Part shown: piece by piece, positions 1 through 7,799 of the stretch
How positions within the stretch are numbered: the first letter of the stretch is position 1
Layout: the number at the start of each line of letters is the position of its first letter
NCBI GenBank assembly: GCA_003024985.2
Contig: PXIH01S0021189.1
From: Euperipatoides rowelli
Taxonomy: Eukaryota > Onychophora > Udeonychophora > Euonychophora > Peripatopsidae
Length of the DNA: 10,442 nucleotides
Strand: one strand, 5' to 3'
Notes under the pieces: generated by a model
Seen by the model: only the letters and a program-made list of their open reading frames with translations
Databases searched by the model: none
What the model was told of the DNA's origin: nothing
Translations under genes and position numbers: made by a program

Positions 1-384
1 TTTTTTTTTTTTATGAATTGAGGAACCAAAAATCCCACAAATGATTTAGATTTTTAATATTGATATTAGTAGACTTAGACTAGCAATGCCAAGTTATAAG
101 AATTTGGGTTAAATTTTAAAAATTTAGCAGAACTTTTATTATTCCCGATTATTCATTTTATAATAAAAAAAAAAAATTTCTAGTATATTATTCATAAAGC
201 TCTAATAATAATCTGTTATAATAATTCATAATACTGTAAATGGAATAAATTATAATGGATGTAAATTTAGAAGAACTTTTGAAAAATAGAGAGCAAAGCA
301 GTGTCGTATGCTGAAAAGAATGTCAGATGAAAACTGAAAATAAAATTTAGGGTTATGGATGATAATAGATGTGACAGTACATAC
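1..384. other. A/T-rich intronic or intergenic DNA
   Basis: Opens with a run of 12 T. No further exon was recognised downstream of the flightless-1 donor on the minus strand, and no transposon family was recognised. It should be the intron following that exon. Confidence 0.5.
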
Positions 385-492
385 CAACTTGGTGAGATTG
401 GCCAACTCATCAGGTAGATCATCCAAGTTGGTGCGATTCAAACGTAACCATCGCAAACCAATCATCTCTGACACTGCCTTAGGAAATGTGTC
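385..492 (-). CDS. fliI: flightless-1 (FliI) internal exon, first LRRs
   Basis: Internal coding exon of flightless-1, an actin-binding gelsolin-family protein with N-terminal leucine-rich repeats that acts in cytoskeleton and transcription co-regulation. Seen: on the minus strand a tatag acceptor (497-493) precedes 36 codons starting DTFPKAVSEM and running through LRWLRLNRTNLDDLP to NLTKL, followed by a gtatgt donor (384-379). Both boundaries are phase 0 and the exon has no stop. The residues follow known FliI proteins closely in the segment FP..V..M..LRWLKLNRT..L..LPEEL, where the first LRRs lie, about 25 residues after the initiator. The first exon, encoding the conserved start of the protein, was not found in the window. 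The next protein segment (EHLS...) lies at 5915-6067, which is upstream of this exon on the minus strand and therefore in the wrong order. Family assignment rests on remembered family features and was not searched. Confidence 0.85.
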
Positions 493-878
493 CTATATGA
501 AAATAATAATAAAAAAAGTTATAATGTCAACATTAAATTAAAAAGACCTAAATAAATACATTTTTTTAATCAATAAACTTTATAACTTAAGTAACTACTA
601 ATATTTCTAAGTAGGCTACTAACTAATAATCCAAGCCACCATACTAATCAATTTTTAGAAACAATTTTATTTTTTGCAGCTCATTACAACTTCTAACTAA
701 TGAGTGAGAAAAAATATAGCTTACAGTTATTTTTTATGTAGTTTGAAAATGAAGATTAGTAGATCATCCACAAATGAGGATAAATATGTGATACCAAAAT
801 GCAAAACTAAAAGATATCAAAACTCTCCGATAGTAAGTGTCAGATACTAAATTATAGTAAAGCTTCATCGGATTGAAG

Positions 879-948
879 TAGTCCCTCTCATAGGATTTTT
901 AACACTCCACCACCCCCTCTAAATCCTATTCTATCATGAGAAGGACTA
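879..948. repeat. Imperfect inverted repeat
   Basis: The outer arms TAGTCCCTCTCAT (879-891) and ATGAGAAGGACTA (936-948) pair with one mismatch. The inner arms ATAGGATTT (890-898) and AAATCCTAT (921-929) pair perfectly, leaving a 22-base C-rich loop and a six-base bulge (930-935). It could be the core of a small fold-back element; no target duplication was seen. Confidence 0.6.
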
Positions 949-1674
949 TTGGGTACAAAATAAACTAGGCTAGTTAGGGCCACCTTACAAAAACATTACT
1001 GACCGACCATATAATAGCCTATAAATAATAGCCCACTATATGATGACATGGGGTTCAGTTGTGGGGACTGCTGGTTATATTTGCTCTTATATGACTAAAA
1101 TTAGCCCTCATAACATGGAGATAAGGGGGAACCCTAATCACCCAATTAAATTAACACAATCCAACTCAGCTAACTAGGAATAAGGAGAGGGAATGGGCTT
1201 TTCTATTATTCCCTGGACCATATAGATTGACCCAGGTACCACCCCTGTCACACGCATAAGCCTAAGAACATCTTGAACATGACATTTCAGCATACACACG
1301 ACACAGCTAGATTTAACAAGCAGACATTCTAAAAATTATATAAATTAAAAATGATTCCATTCCCTCAGAAATATATTACAAGATTTCCCAAATTAAATTA
1401 TCAGAATTACAGATATTGTTTTAAAAAAATTGGAAATGTAGCCAACCAAAGAGGCAGGGAGGGTTTAATTTACTGATGATTCTAAATAGGGCAAGGGATT
1501 TACAACAGCGTCCGCTCAGGTTCTGATTTAAATTGAAAATAGTACTAAATTGTTGTTGTTAATTTACAAAGTCCGAAATTTTTACAATATGGACAGAAAT
1601 CAGTCTTTAGATTGTCTTTTAATAGTATAATTGTCCGACTCGAGGTTGGAACAGAATATTTCACAGTAATTAAC

Positions 1675-1688
1675 GTTGCCTTAGCAAC
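1675..1688. promoter_or_regulatory. RFX X-box-like site
   Basis: GTTGCCTTAGCAAC fits the palindromic RFX-factor X-box (GTNRCC, short spacer, RGYAAC) with both half-sites intact; flanking C and G extend the symmetry to 16 bp (1674-1689). RFX factors drive ciliary and some housekeeping genes in animals. It lies about 1.2 kb 5' of the flightless-1 exon at 385-492 on the minus strand, so it could sit in an intron or promoter of that gene. No exon was recognised beside it; function is inference. Confidence 0.4.
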
Positions 1689-1864
1689 GGCTAAACTTTC
1701 AGAATTATAATTTCGATTCGACTTCTTTTGGCTGGTAGAATATCATTTCTTAGTTAACTTCGGGATAACTGCAGAATATTAAATTTACTAAGGAAGATAC
1801 TAAACAGTTTGCTTATATCTTCACCTTTAATATTAAATTAAATTTTAACTTACTAAAGAATTGT

Positions 1865-1898
1865 GTATCATCTCCACTAGTTAACTAGGAGATGATAC
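1865..1898. repeat. 34-bp near-perfect palindrome
   Basis: GTATCATCTC at the left and GAGATGATAC at the right flank a central CTAGTT/AACTAG palindrome. The arms pair over 16 bp with no loop, apart from a two-base CA bulge in the left arm (1875-1876). Flanks show no further symmetry. It may be a fold-back transposon remnant or a dimeric binding site; neither is supported further. Confidence 0.7.
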
Positions 1899-2214
1899 AG
1901 GTGTGGATCTGGAAAATTTGTCCCCATCTCCATTGTAGCTTGGGCTAATCTATTTATATTTTGTTGTTGCGTAGAGCGTTTGGGTTGCTATATAAATTCT
2001 TCATAATTGGTAGTTGTAATTACTGTGTTTTGGTCATATGCAAATAGGATGATGTCTTCAATGATGATGTAATTACTAACGTAGCTCCTCCAAGTGGTAG
2101 TTTAATGAAATAAAATTTGCTATTGGTAATTGAGAATAGGCTATATAAAACGAGCTTAAGTTGAATGACAATTTGGACAGAACTTGGAAAAGGGGGGGGG
2201 TTTGGTTGGCTATA
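1899..2214. other. Non-coding DNA beside the LINE break
   Basis: A/T-rich with no gene recognised. The junction with the LINE lies near a nine-G run (on the plus strand, about 2190-2200). An open minus-strand frame continues through it from the LINE but loses any endonuclease resemblance. Confidence 0.5.
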
Positions 2215-2981
2215 AGTTGACCACATTTCCTTAAATTTAACCCATTCTCCTCCCACCAAAATATAATTTATGACTGATTTTTGTATCCCTCTATTCCAAG
2301 TAATCACATTCCCTCATATACCGTACATACATTAAATTTCCTTATTTCCATATTCATTCTTACACAAAATTCTTTTAACAACATCCCATTTCTATTATCC
2401 TCCTCTCCCATTTCCTTAATATGTCCGTTGAAATCACCCATTATCATAATTTTCATTCCTTTCTCTTTAAAAGCCCCAATATCATTTTCCATACATTTAT
2501 ATATTTCTTTATTCCATTCAATATATAAATCATCTTTATTTGTTGCCATATAAACTATTCCTAACATTACCATATTTATTTCATTTCCTATCCTTATCCA
2601 TATACTGTATGTTCCTTACAGTTTCCTCCCTGCATTATCATATTCAATCCTTCCATTCCCCATACTCCTATCCCGCCATCCTTCTTTACTACTTCTATAT
2701 TTTTCCCTAACCATTCTCCCAATACAAGAGGAATCTCCATATTCCTCAAATGTGTTTCCACTATTCCCAAATAATTTTTTTTTCAACCTCACACAACTCT
2801 ATTAGATCCTCCCATTTTTCCTTTCTCTTCCACCCTGCATATTTATGAAACCTATCTTCGTTGAATTTTTTTTCTTTTCCTTTTATAAATTTAATATGTT
2901 TATTCCTCCTATTCTCCTTTTTTCCCTATTCATAATTTTGTATCCATTCCTTAACTCTTTTTCCCTTTCATTTTCTCTCAT
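2215..2981 (-). pseudogene. LINE ORF2 remnant: AP-type endonuclease domain
   Basis: N-terminal endonuclease (exonuclease-endonuclease-phosphatase fold) of the LINE ORF2, the domain that nicks target DNA for target-primed reverse transcription. It starts at ATG 2981, overlapping the ORF1 stop, with MRENEREKELRNG; the first in-frame stop comes after about 31 codons and several frame changes follow. Recognisable blocks in order: an NMQGG asparagine motif (near 2840), LGIVETHLRN with the catalytic Glu (2758-2756), GIVYMATNKDD, IMIMGDFNGHI with the catalytic Asp and Asn (near 2435-2427), then after a frameshift near 2305 ITWNRG..KSVINYILV. The usual Asp of the (S..IDY) block is Asn here. The coding signal stops near KEMWSTYS, before the expected SDH block, so the domain is truncated and the reverse transcriptase is absent. 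Confidence 0.8.
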
Positions 2982-4323
2982 TCTCTTGCCTCCCCCCTTC
3001 CCCCTATCATTTTACTTACCCTACTGATGTATTTTAAGCAATTTCCTAATATATATTCCCTTTCTCTATTTAAATGTAATCCATCCCACCTGAATAAATT
3101 TTCATTAATGAATTTATGACCTAAATTATTAAAGGTTACCCCTTCTTCCTCACATATCTTATTTAACCTGTTATTTATTCTTTCTATTTTTCCATTCTAC
3201 AACCTGTTTCTATCAAATCTTGGTAGTATTCCTACTATATTGACTACACTTGCAATTATTTTCGCTGTCTCAACCAAATCCTTCATCTTAATTCATTACC
3301 TCTTCTTCTTCCGTTGACTCTTGTCATTAGTACCCACTAATATAATTAAACGTTCTTTTCTTACTTTTTCCTATAACCTTTCTAACATCTTTAATTCTAC
3401 CCCCCCCCCCAGTGCAATTATACATCCCAAATATTTTCCCTATTCCAAATAATCCCTGCACCCTTAATGCATGAGTCTCCTATAAGAATCTCACTTTTAC
3501 CATAAACCTTTCCCTTTCTTTTGTATTTTCATACCTTTCTATTTCACTCATCATTCCTCCATCATCCTTTATCATATCTACTACTTCCCTCTTATTTACT
3601 TTAAACTCTTCTTTTGTATAACCATGACATTTTCTTCTACACTATTATCCGTACCTACTTCTCCCGTTATGTCTATTAAATCATAGTCCTCAGAAATACT
3701 ATCTCCTGATTCATATTCCTCATATTACTTTCCCCCCTCTTTATTATCTCTCAAATCTTCCCTGTCTTCCTCATTATCCTCCATACTTTACCTTATGGCA
3801 TTTCCCATTTCATCCCAGTTATCTATTAATCCATCCATATCTATCTGGTCTATCCTTTCTTCCATATTTTAACCTTAATCCCAATCTCATCTTTTATTTT
3901 TCCCTATCTCCCTTTTCCTTAACAATAACCCACAAACTTAATTCCTTTATCATTTTCAATACTTTTCCCACTTCCTCCTTTAAACTCCTAAATTCACTCT
4001 TCATTCCCTCCATTTCTTTACCATATATCTCTATTCTATTTTTTATAACTTTTACCTCCCTCATTCATTATAAATCCACAAACCACTTACCTTTCTTTTT
4101 TCCATCCCAACACACTCTAGATAAACCCATTTTAAACACAGGTCACACACACCACCATTTCACCTCCTTTTTTAACATCACATTCCTCCTCACATATTAC
4201 CTCAAACTTGCTTCTTCTCTCTTTCACACTTACCCTACATTTTATAACCCCTTCTACCAACTCCCTACCTTTACCTCACAATTCTTACATCTCTCCCAAA
4301 CTTATTTCTCTTCCCTCAGCCAT
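2978..4323 (-). pseudogene. LINE ORF1 remnant: zinc finger, coiled coil, SGNH esterase
   Basis: Nucleic-acid-binding ORF1 protein of the CR1-type LINE, readable only by changing frame. From the start codon at 4323: MAEGREISLG, then (after a frameshift) CKNC near 4289-4278 and a cysteine-rich stretch with IKC, CEEEC and CVTC (4149-4138), spaced like a PHD/zinc finger. A Lys/Glu-rich coiled-coil stretch (about 4040-3900) and an acidic region follow. The esterase blocks are all present: GKSEILIGDS with the nucleophile serine (3480-3472), LIILVGTND (GTND at 3334-3323), ILPRF, and RWDGLHLN carrying the Asp and His (3085-3068). It ends YISRVSKMIGGRGEARE at a TGA (2980-2978). The three esterase blocks lie about 49 and 83 codons apart. 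The role of the esterase in these elements is not established. Confidence 0.75.
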
Positions 4324-4962
4324 TTTACCTATTTCAACTTTATTTAAAAAAAAAAATTTTTTTAAAAAAATAACTCATTAAAACCCTCCTAAATACCTAA
4401 TACTATCAATATGAGTTTATATTCTTAAATAACAATGTAAATTCCTGTATTTAATCTTCCCAACAATACTCAGAAACTATTTGTACTCAAAAAAACTATA
4501 ACTAATATTCAAAACTCATAACCAATAAGTATTGAGGCCCAAAAAAATTCAACGTTAAATAACACTCGTTCAAATCACGTACATAACTTGAAACACAGTA
4601 ATTATAATCCGCTCATAATTACCATTAATTCTTTAAAGTTTAAACTCAATGTACTGTTATAATGTAAGTCAATTAATTCAGCATATTATAACATAAAATT
4701 TTCCACATAAAATTTTGGAAAAATTACATATGTTTAACCATTTATACCCGAGCCACTTTCCATACCCACTCAAACTAACATAAGGTAACTTTAATATAAA
4801 ACGTTAGTAATAATATATTAATATATTAGAGGATAAATTCAATTAATTAAAGAACAAAACAAGATTGAAAAGCAGAATTATAGTAATGAACTTTCACAAA
4901 ATTCTGTGCTCCTCAAAAAACGTGTTTCCTTGCAGTGAAGTATAAAACAAAAAATAGGTAGG
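4324..4962. other. A/T-rich DNA 5' of the LINE ORF1
   Basis: Begins with adjacent A and T runs (4346-4370), then A/T-rich sequence without an open frame. Part may be the LINE 5' leader, but no boundary or target duplication could be set. It contains the 14-bp tandem pair at 4691-4718. Confidence 0.5.
4691..4718 (+). repeat. Tandem pair of 14-bp units
   Basis: ACATAAAATTTTCC (4691-4704) is followed directly by ACATAAAATTTTGG (4705-4718), two copies differing in the last two bases. A slippage duplication in A/T-rich non-coding DNA is the simplest reading. Confidence 0.6.
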
Positions 4963-5604
4963 CTAAACAGCGCCATCGCCAAACAAGAGCACCATCACTG
5001 CACTTTGACTTTTTTATCACTCTGAAAGAAATTCAAGATGTATCCAAACAAGAGTGCACCCTAGATTTTTGCTTTATTTTACCAAATCTAAGGTTCAGGA
5101 CAGTATATCCAAACAGGAGCAGCGGCGTGTAAAAATTTTCATGTCACCATCTGAAACTATTATGCTGTGACATTTTTATTTGTTTTACATCATCTAGATA
5201 AATATCAAGACACATAGTCATACAACCACGCCATTTAGAAAAAAACCTCCATATATCTCTATATAGTTTCTGTGAATAATGTTGAATCCTCATAAACAGA
5301 ACGAAAGAGCCTGTAAATTAAAAAGTGAAAGTTTTAACTTAGACGGCGCTCTTATTTGGCACTTACAGTATATCAGCCAACCTTTATTGATGTGTGACGT
5401 CATGTTTTAGTGTGTACCATTCATAATGGCATTTTCAATATAATTTTCTAAAGTTTTGGGAAGCATGTCCAAGCAAGGGCGCTGTTTTGAAAAATAATAT
5501 TATTAAGGAATTCTGATTCTAGCCAAACAAGAGCGCCTGGTCAGTTTTGCAATGCATTGTGGTAAATCTAAGGTTTACTAGCATGGAGCCTAACAAGAGC
5601 ACCA
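4963..5604. repeat. Cluster of CCAAACAAGAGCGCC-type short repeats, about 65-bp spacing
   Basis: A 10-base core close to AAACAAGAGC, usually preceded by CC and followed by GCC or ACC, starts at 4981, 5046, 5111, 5471 (as AAGCAAGGGC), 5525 and 5591 on the plus strand. One inverted copy lies at 5348-5357. Start-to-start distances are 65, 65, 360, 54 and 66. A shortened copy (CTAAACAGCGCC) lies at 4963-4974. The sequence between cores is largely diverged, but the units starting at 5046 and 5525 also share AAATCTAAGGTT. No reading frame links the copies. This looks like an old minisatellite or an internally repetitive transposon; I do not recognise the family. Confidence 0.6.
5395..5402. promoter_or_regulatory. 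Full CRE palindrome (TGACGTCA)
   Basis: TGACGTCA is the consensus CREB/ATF site. It lies inside the 65-bp-spaced repeat cluster, between the inverted core copy and the next plus-strand copy. An eight-base match is only mildly unexpected in 10 kb, so this is recorded without a functional claim. Confidence 0.2.
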
Positions 5605-5914
5605 CACCCATTTTCCCCAAAACGCCTGAGCGAATGTGCTATTGCTCTCATTTTACGTTATTAGTTTTCATTTCAATCCATTTCTAATATTTTATTGTTG
5701 AAAATTGTAGGGGAGATTTTACTTTTGTGTTCCGCTGAGATTCAAAATGGCCACCATAGCCAGACCTAAATTATCGATAACAATGTTGTGCATATATTTG
5801 AANCACCCCCAAAAAAAAAATTAAACCGTATGCCTATGGTATACACTGTATACATATTAAAAAAAATATTCAAAAACATTTCAACAAAATTCTATAACTA
5901 ATAAGAGTACATAC
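5605..5914. other. DNA between repeat cluster and flightless-1 exon
   Basis: Contains the CAAAATGGCC and TATCGATA words, an ambiguous base at 5803 and an A-run (5811-5820). A short plus-strand frame from ATG 5747 has no family resemblance. On the minus strand it would be the intron after the exon at 5915-6067; no further exon was recognised. Confidence 0.5.
5772..5779. promoter_or_regulatory. DRE-like motif (TATCGATA)
   Basis: TATCGATA, inside the ten-base palindrome TTATCGATAA, matches the DREF-binding element known from arthropod housekeeping promoters. Thirty bases before it is CAAAATGGCCACC (5743-5755), which resembles a YY1/Pho-type site. No transcription start or adjoining exon was recognised, so this may be chance. 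Confidence 0.2.
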
Positions 5915-6067
5915 CACAACAGAGAGATCTTCCAAATTAAAAATATCATCAGGAATAGATGAATTCTTAAGTTTATTGTGTCGTGCGTTAAGAGTGCGCA
6001 AACAAGGCAGAGCAGAGATATCTCCATGCAGACTGGTTAAATTATTTCGCACCAAAGATAGATGCTC
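5915..6067 (-). CDS. fliI: flightless-1 (FliI) internal exon, next LRRs
   Basis: Second FliI coding exon. Seen: on the minus strand an A/T-rich tract ending tatag (6072-6068) is followed by 51 codons in phase 0, beginning [16 protein letters not shown] and including [17 protein letters not shown] and [14 protein letters not shown], then a gtatgt donor (5914-5909). The LxxLxxxxNxL pattern of leucine-rich repeats is clear, and NNL..LHG, LKNS.IPDDIF and LEDLSV match the FliI family almost residue for residue. LSLVRN, PCLRTLN and RHN are arthropod-like variants. The first residues continue exactly from the last residues of the exon at 385-492, so the two should be consecutive. The following exon (expected to begin near DLSHN) was not found between here and 493 on the minus strand. 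The reading frame shows no decay. Confidence 0.88.
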
Positions 6068-6654
6068 CTATAAAAAAAAAAATCGGTTTTCTATCTTAAT
6101 ATTTTTAAACTACCTCTATTTAAACAATGTATTTTAATTTTAAAAAAAAAACAAGTGGTTGTAGACTGTCTATAGCCTACTGCATAAAATATACCGTTTA
6201 TATGAAGTACATATGATTAAAACGCAAATTGTATATAATTAGGCCTACAGTATATACTGTATAATACATAAAGAAGATATATTACATACAGTATATACTG
6301 TACTTTATATAATGAATCTACTAACTCATTTAAGATATTTATTTGTATTTTGGCATATTTATTCGCCATGGAAAGGAAAAGTTGATTTTTGTTAATGCAT
6401 TTTTTACTTCATTAAAGTGACGTTTCTTTTTCATTTTTTATAGCAAATGTCATATTCATATTTTGATCAATGAAGTTATAAATAATGCGGAATCAATCAA
6501 CGTCCTTTAAACATGAGAATCAATGCAAATTTATTCATGTAATTCATTATACATGCATGTCCATTCTTTAGAATAAAGGAATGTTACATACATACATTAT
6601 TTGCTCGACCTGGTCTTGCTACTTCCGACAAATATTTATTATTTGTTTTATTTA
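6068..6654. other. A/T-rich DNA 5' of the 5915-6067 exon
   Basis: On the minus strand this should be the intron between the two flightless-1 exons, but the preceding exon is not here nor further along to 8.5 kb. It holds the twin 16-bp palindromes and an ACATGCATGT word near 6551; nothing else recognised. Confidence 0.5.
6246..6302. repeat. Two identical 16-bp palindromes, 41 bp apart
   Basis: The perfect palindrome TACAGTATATACTGTA occurs at 6246-6261 and again at 6287-6302. The intervening 25 bases are A/T rich. A related word (ACACTGTATACAT) lies near 5840. They may be paired ends of a tiny inverted-repeat element, or a recurrent satellite-like word of this genome. Confidence 0.75.
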
Positions 6655-6714
6655 GTCAGATGACAAGTGCCAGTACGAAGCAGTCTTACTCCCTGGAGTC
6701 CGGCCTTCAATTGT
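6655..6714 (+). other. Weak candidate terminal exon
   Basis: A T-rich tract ending tttatttag (near 6646-6654) looks like a splice acceptor. After it, one frame reads QMTSASTKQSYSLESGLQL to a TAA (6712-6714); another reads DDKCQYEAVLLPGVRPS into a hydrophobic stretch and stops at TGA near 6766. The following kilobase is less homopolymeric than its surroundings and contains AATAAA near 6791, as in a 3' UTR. No family was recognised and no upstream exon was found, so this may equally be non-coding. Confidence 0.2.
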
Positions 6715-7363
6715 AATGGAGTTTATGCTTTTGTTTACTATGTTATATTTACCAATGAGTGGCTGACTTTTGTGATGCCTTCCTGTGTTGGAATAAACTA
6801 TTTGTATTCCATCAAAGTATGTCCCAGTTATTTCTTTTCATCTGTGTGGTGGTCCCCCTGTGGTTCACTTATAATGGCCTAGTATAGCCACTATAGTTCT
6901 AATTGGATGTGTGTGCTAACACTAGTATTTATAACAACGTATTATAAGATGTATCACTGACTGATTTACTCAAGTAATGATACTTATTTCATACATCTTC
7001 TAGCTATACTGTAGCCTTGCAGGTTTCATTGTAGATTTCCTATGTAAGTTTGCTAGGGCCAAGGGTAAGATCATGGCTTAGTGGTAGCCTTGAACTTATA
7101 CAGAGTTGATTGATTTATGAGGCCACGGATTGGTTTATTCAGCTGATTTTAAGTCTATTATCCATATGGCTAAAACTTATTCGGTAATCTGATTAGGAAG
7201 CTGAGTCTGAGTTATGAGCCTGGCCTAAGAATGACAACTATTTCTCATTCCCACTTTTTTTACTTTTGAGTAGGATTGAGAGGATTCCTGATGATGGTAG
7301 GTTGAATTCTATTGGCTCCTGGCTGTGGAAATGAGTCAATAGAAAAGAAGTAACTTATTTTCA

Positions 7364-7609
7364 TTGTGGTCTGTTCTTGGTTTTGGCACCAAGTTGTTTA
7401 TTCCAAGATTGTTAGCAGCTTGCAGTAAGATAAGAACATATGTTTGTGTAGATAAGATTTATGAAGGAAGTCCTTTAGCCATAGCTCTTGTTGAATCTGA
7501 CATAAGTCCAAACATACTGTATTTCTTAGTGGGACTTTCATTCTCACTGCCTATAGTTATTATAATGTCTTTTATTTATAAGCCTTCATCATTATTACTT
7601 TTGCCATAA
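7364..7609 (+). other. Unassigned open frame with a hydrophobic segment
   Basis: This 81-codon open frame contains YVCVDKIYEGSPLAIALVES and a hydrophobic stretch, NILYFLVGLSFSLPIVIIMS, that could be a membrane segment. It has no convincing start context, and no clear splice sites bound it. I do not recognise the protein. It could be part of an exon, a decayed gene or chance; chance is most likely. Confidence 0.15.
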
Positions 7610-7770
7610 ATAGTATTGTTAATATCTACAACTTGTGTTAACTTAATACAAGTTTAGTTAGCACACTTAGTATAAACTAATACTACTATGCAATTTTTAT
7701 ATTGTCTAATAATATACTGCTGTATATTTGGCTTTATAGTCTAAGATTAGAAATAGCTGAATAAGTGAAT

Positions 7771-7799
7771 AGATATTTTATCTATTTGATAAAATATCT
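7771..7799. repeat. 12-bp stem hairpin
   Basis: AGATATTTTATC (7771-7782) pairs perfectly with GATAAAATATCT (7788-7799) around a five-base loop. It is A/T rich, so chance or a local fold-back origin is possible. No T-run terminator meaning applies in this eukaryotic context. Confidence 0.6.

Larger units (their letters stand above)
493..1864. other. Non-coding DNA 5' of the 385-492 exon
   Basis: No reading frame of note. Around 840-1260 the base composition is more mixed, including a C-rich loop in an inverted repeat (879-948), suggesting an unrecognised repeat. 1500-1700 holds the X-box-like site. The first flightless-1 coding exon was looked for here on the minus strand and not found. Confidence 0.5.
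2215..4323 (-). mobile_element. Decayed CR1-type non-LTR retrotransposon, 5' half only
   Basis: A minus-strand LINE copy of about 2.1 kb. Its sense strand is strongly A+G rich, which makes the plus strand look like a long C+T tract. It carries ORF1 (zinc-finger region, coiled coil, SGNH esterase) and the endonuclease part of ORF2, overlapping at an ATGA. The combination of a PHD-like finger and an esterase in ORF1 is a known mark of the CR1 group; clade assignment is inference. Many frameshifts and stops make it a dead copy. The right end, near 4323, is the ORF1 start codon. Part of the A/T-rich sequence beyond it could be 5' leader, so the true 5' end is uncertain. The left end lies near 2215, where endonuclease similarity stops beside a C9 run. 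No reverse transcriptase or 3' tail is seen. No target-site duplication was identified. Confidence 0.8.

Noticed and set aside
1-12. Poly-T run as the tail of an inverted retrotransposon
   Set aside because: It is only 12 bases at the window edge and no element body is recognisable next to it.
359-541. Plus-strand 60-codon frame
   Set aside because: It is the antisense of the flightless-1 exon at 385-492, which has splice sites and family similarity.
2281-3027. Plus-strand open frames at 2281-2553 and 2845-3027
   Set aside because: They are low-complexity Phe/Leu/Ser/Pro translations of the antisense of the A+G-rich LINE.
4981-5600. CRISPR-like array suggested by short repeats at about 65-bp spacing
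   Set aside because: The repeats are imperfect and short, one is inverted, and the host is clearly an animal with introns and LINEs.
5747-5803. Possible start exon MATIARPKLS beginning at 5747
   Set aside because: No family resemblance, no donor recognised, and it runs into an ambiguous base and a homopolymer.
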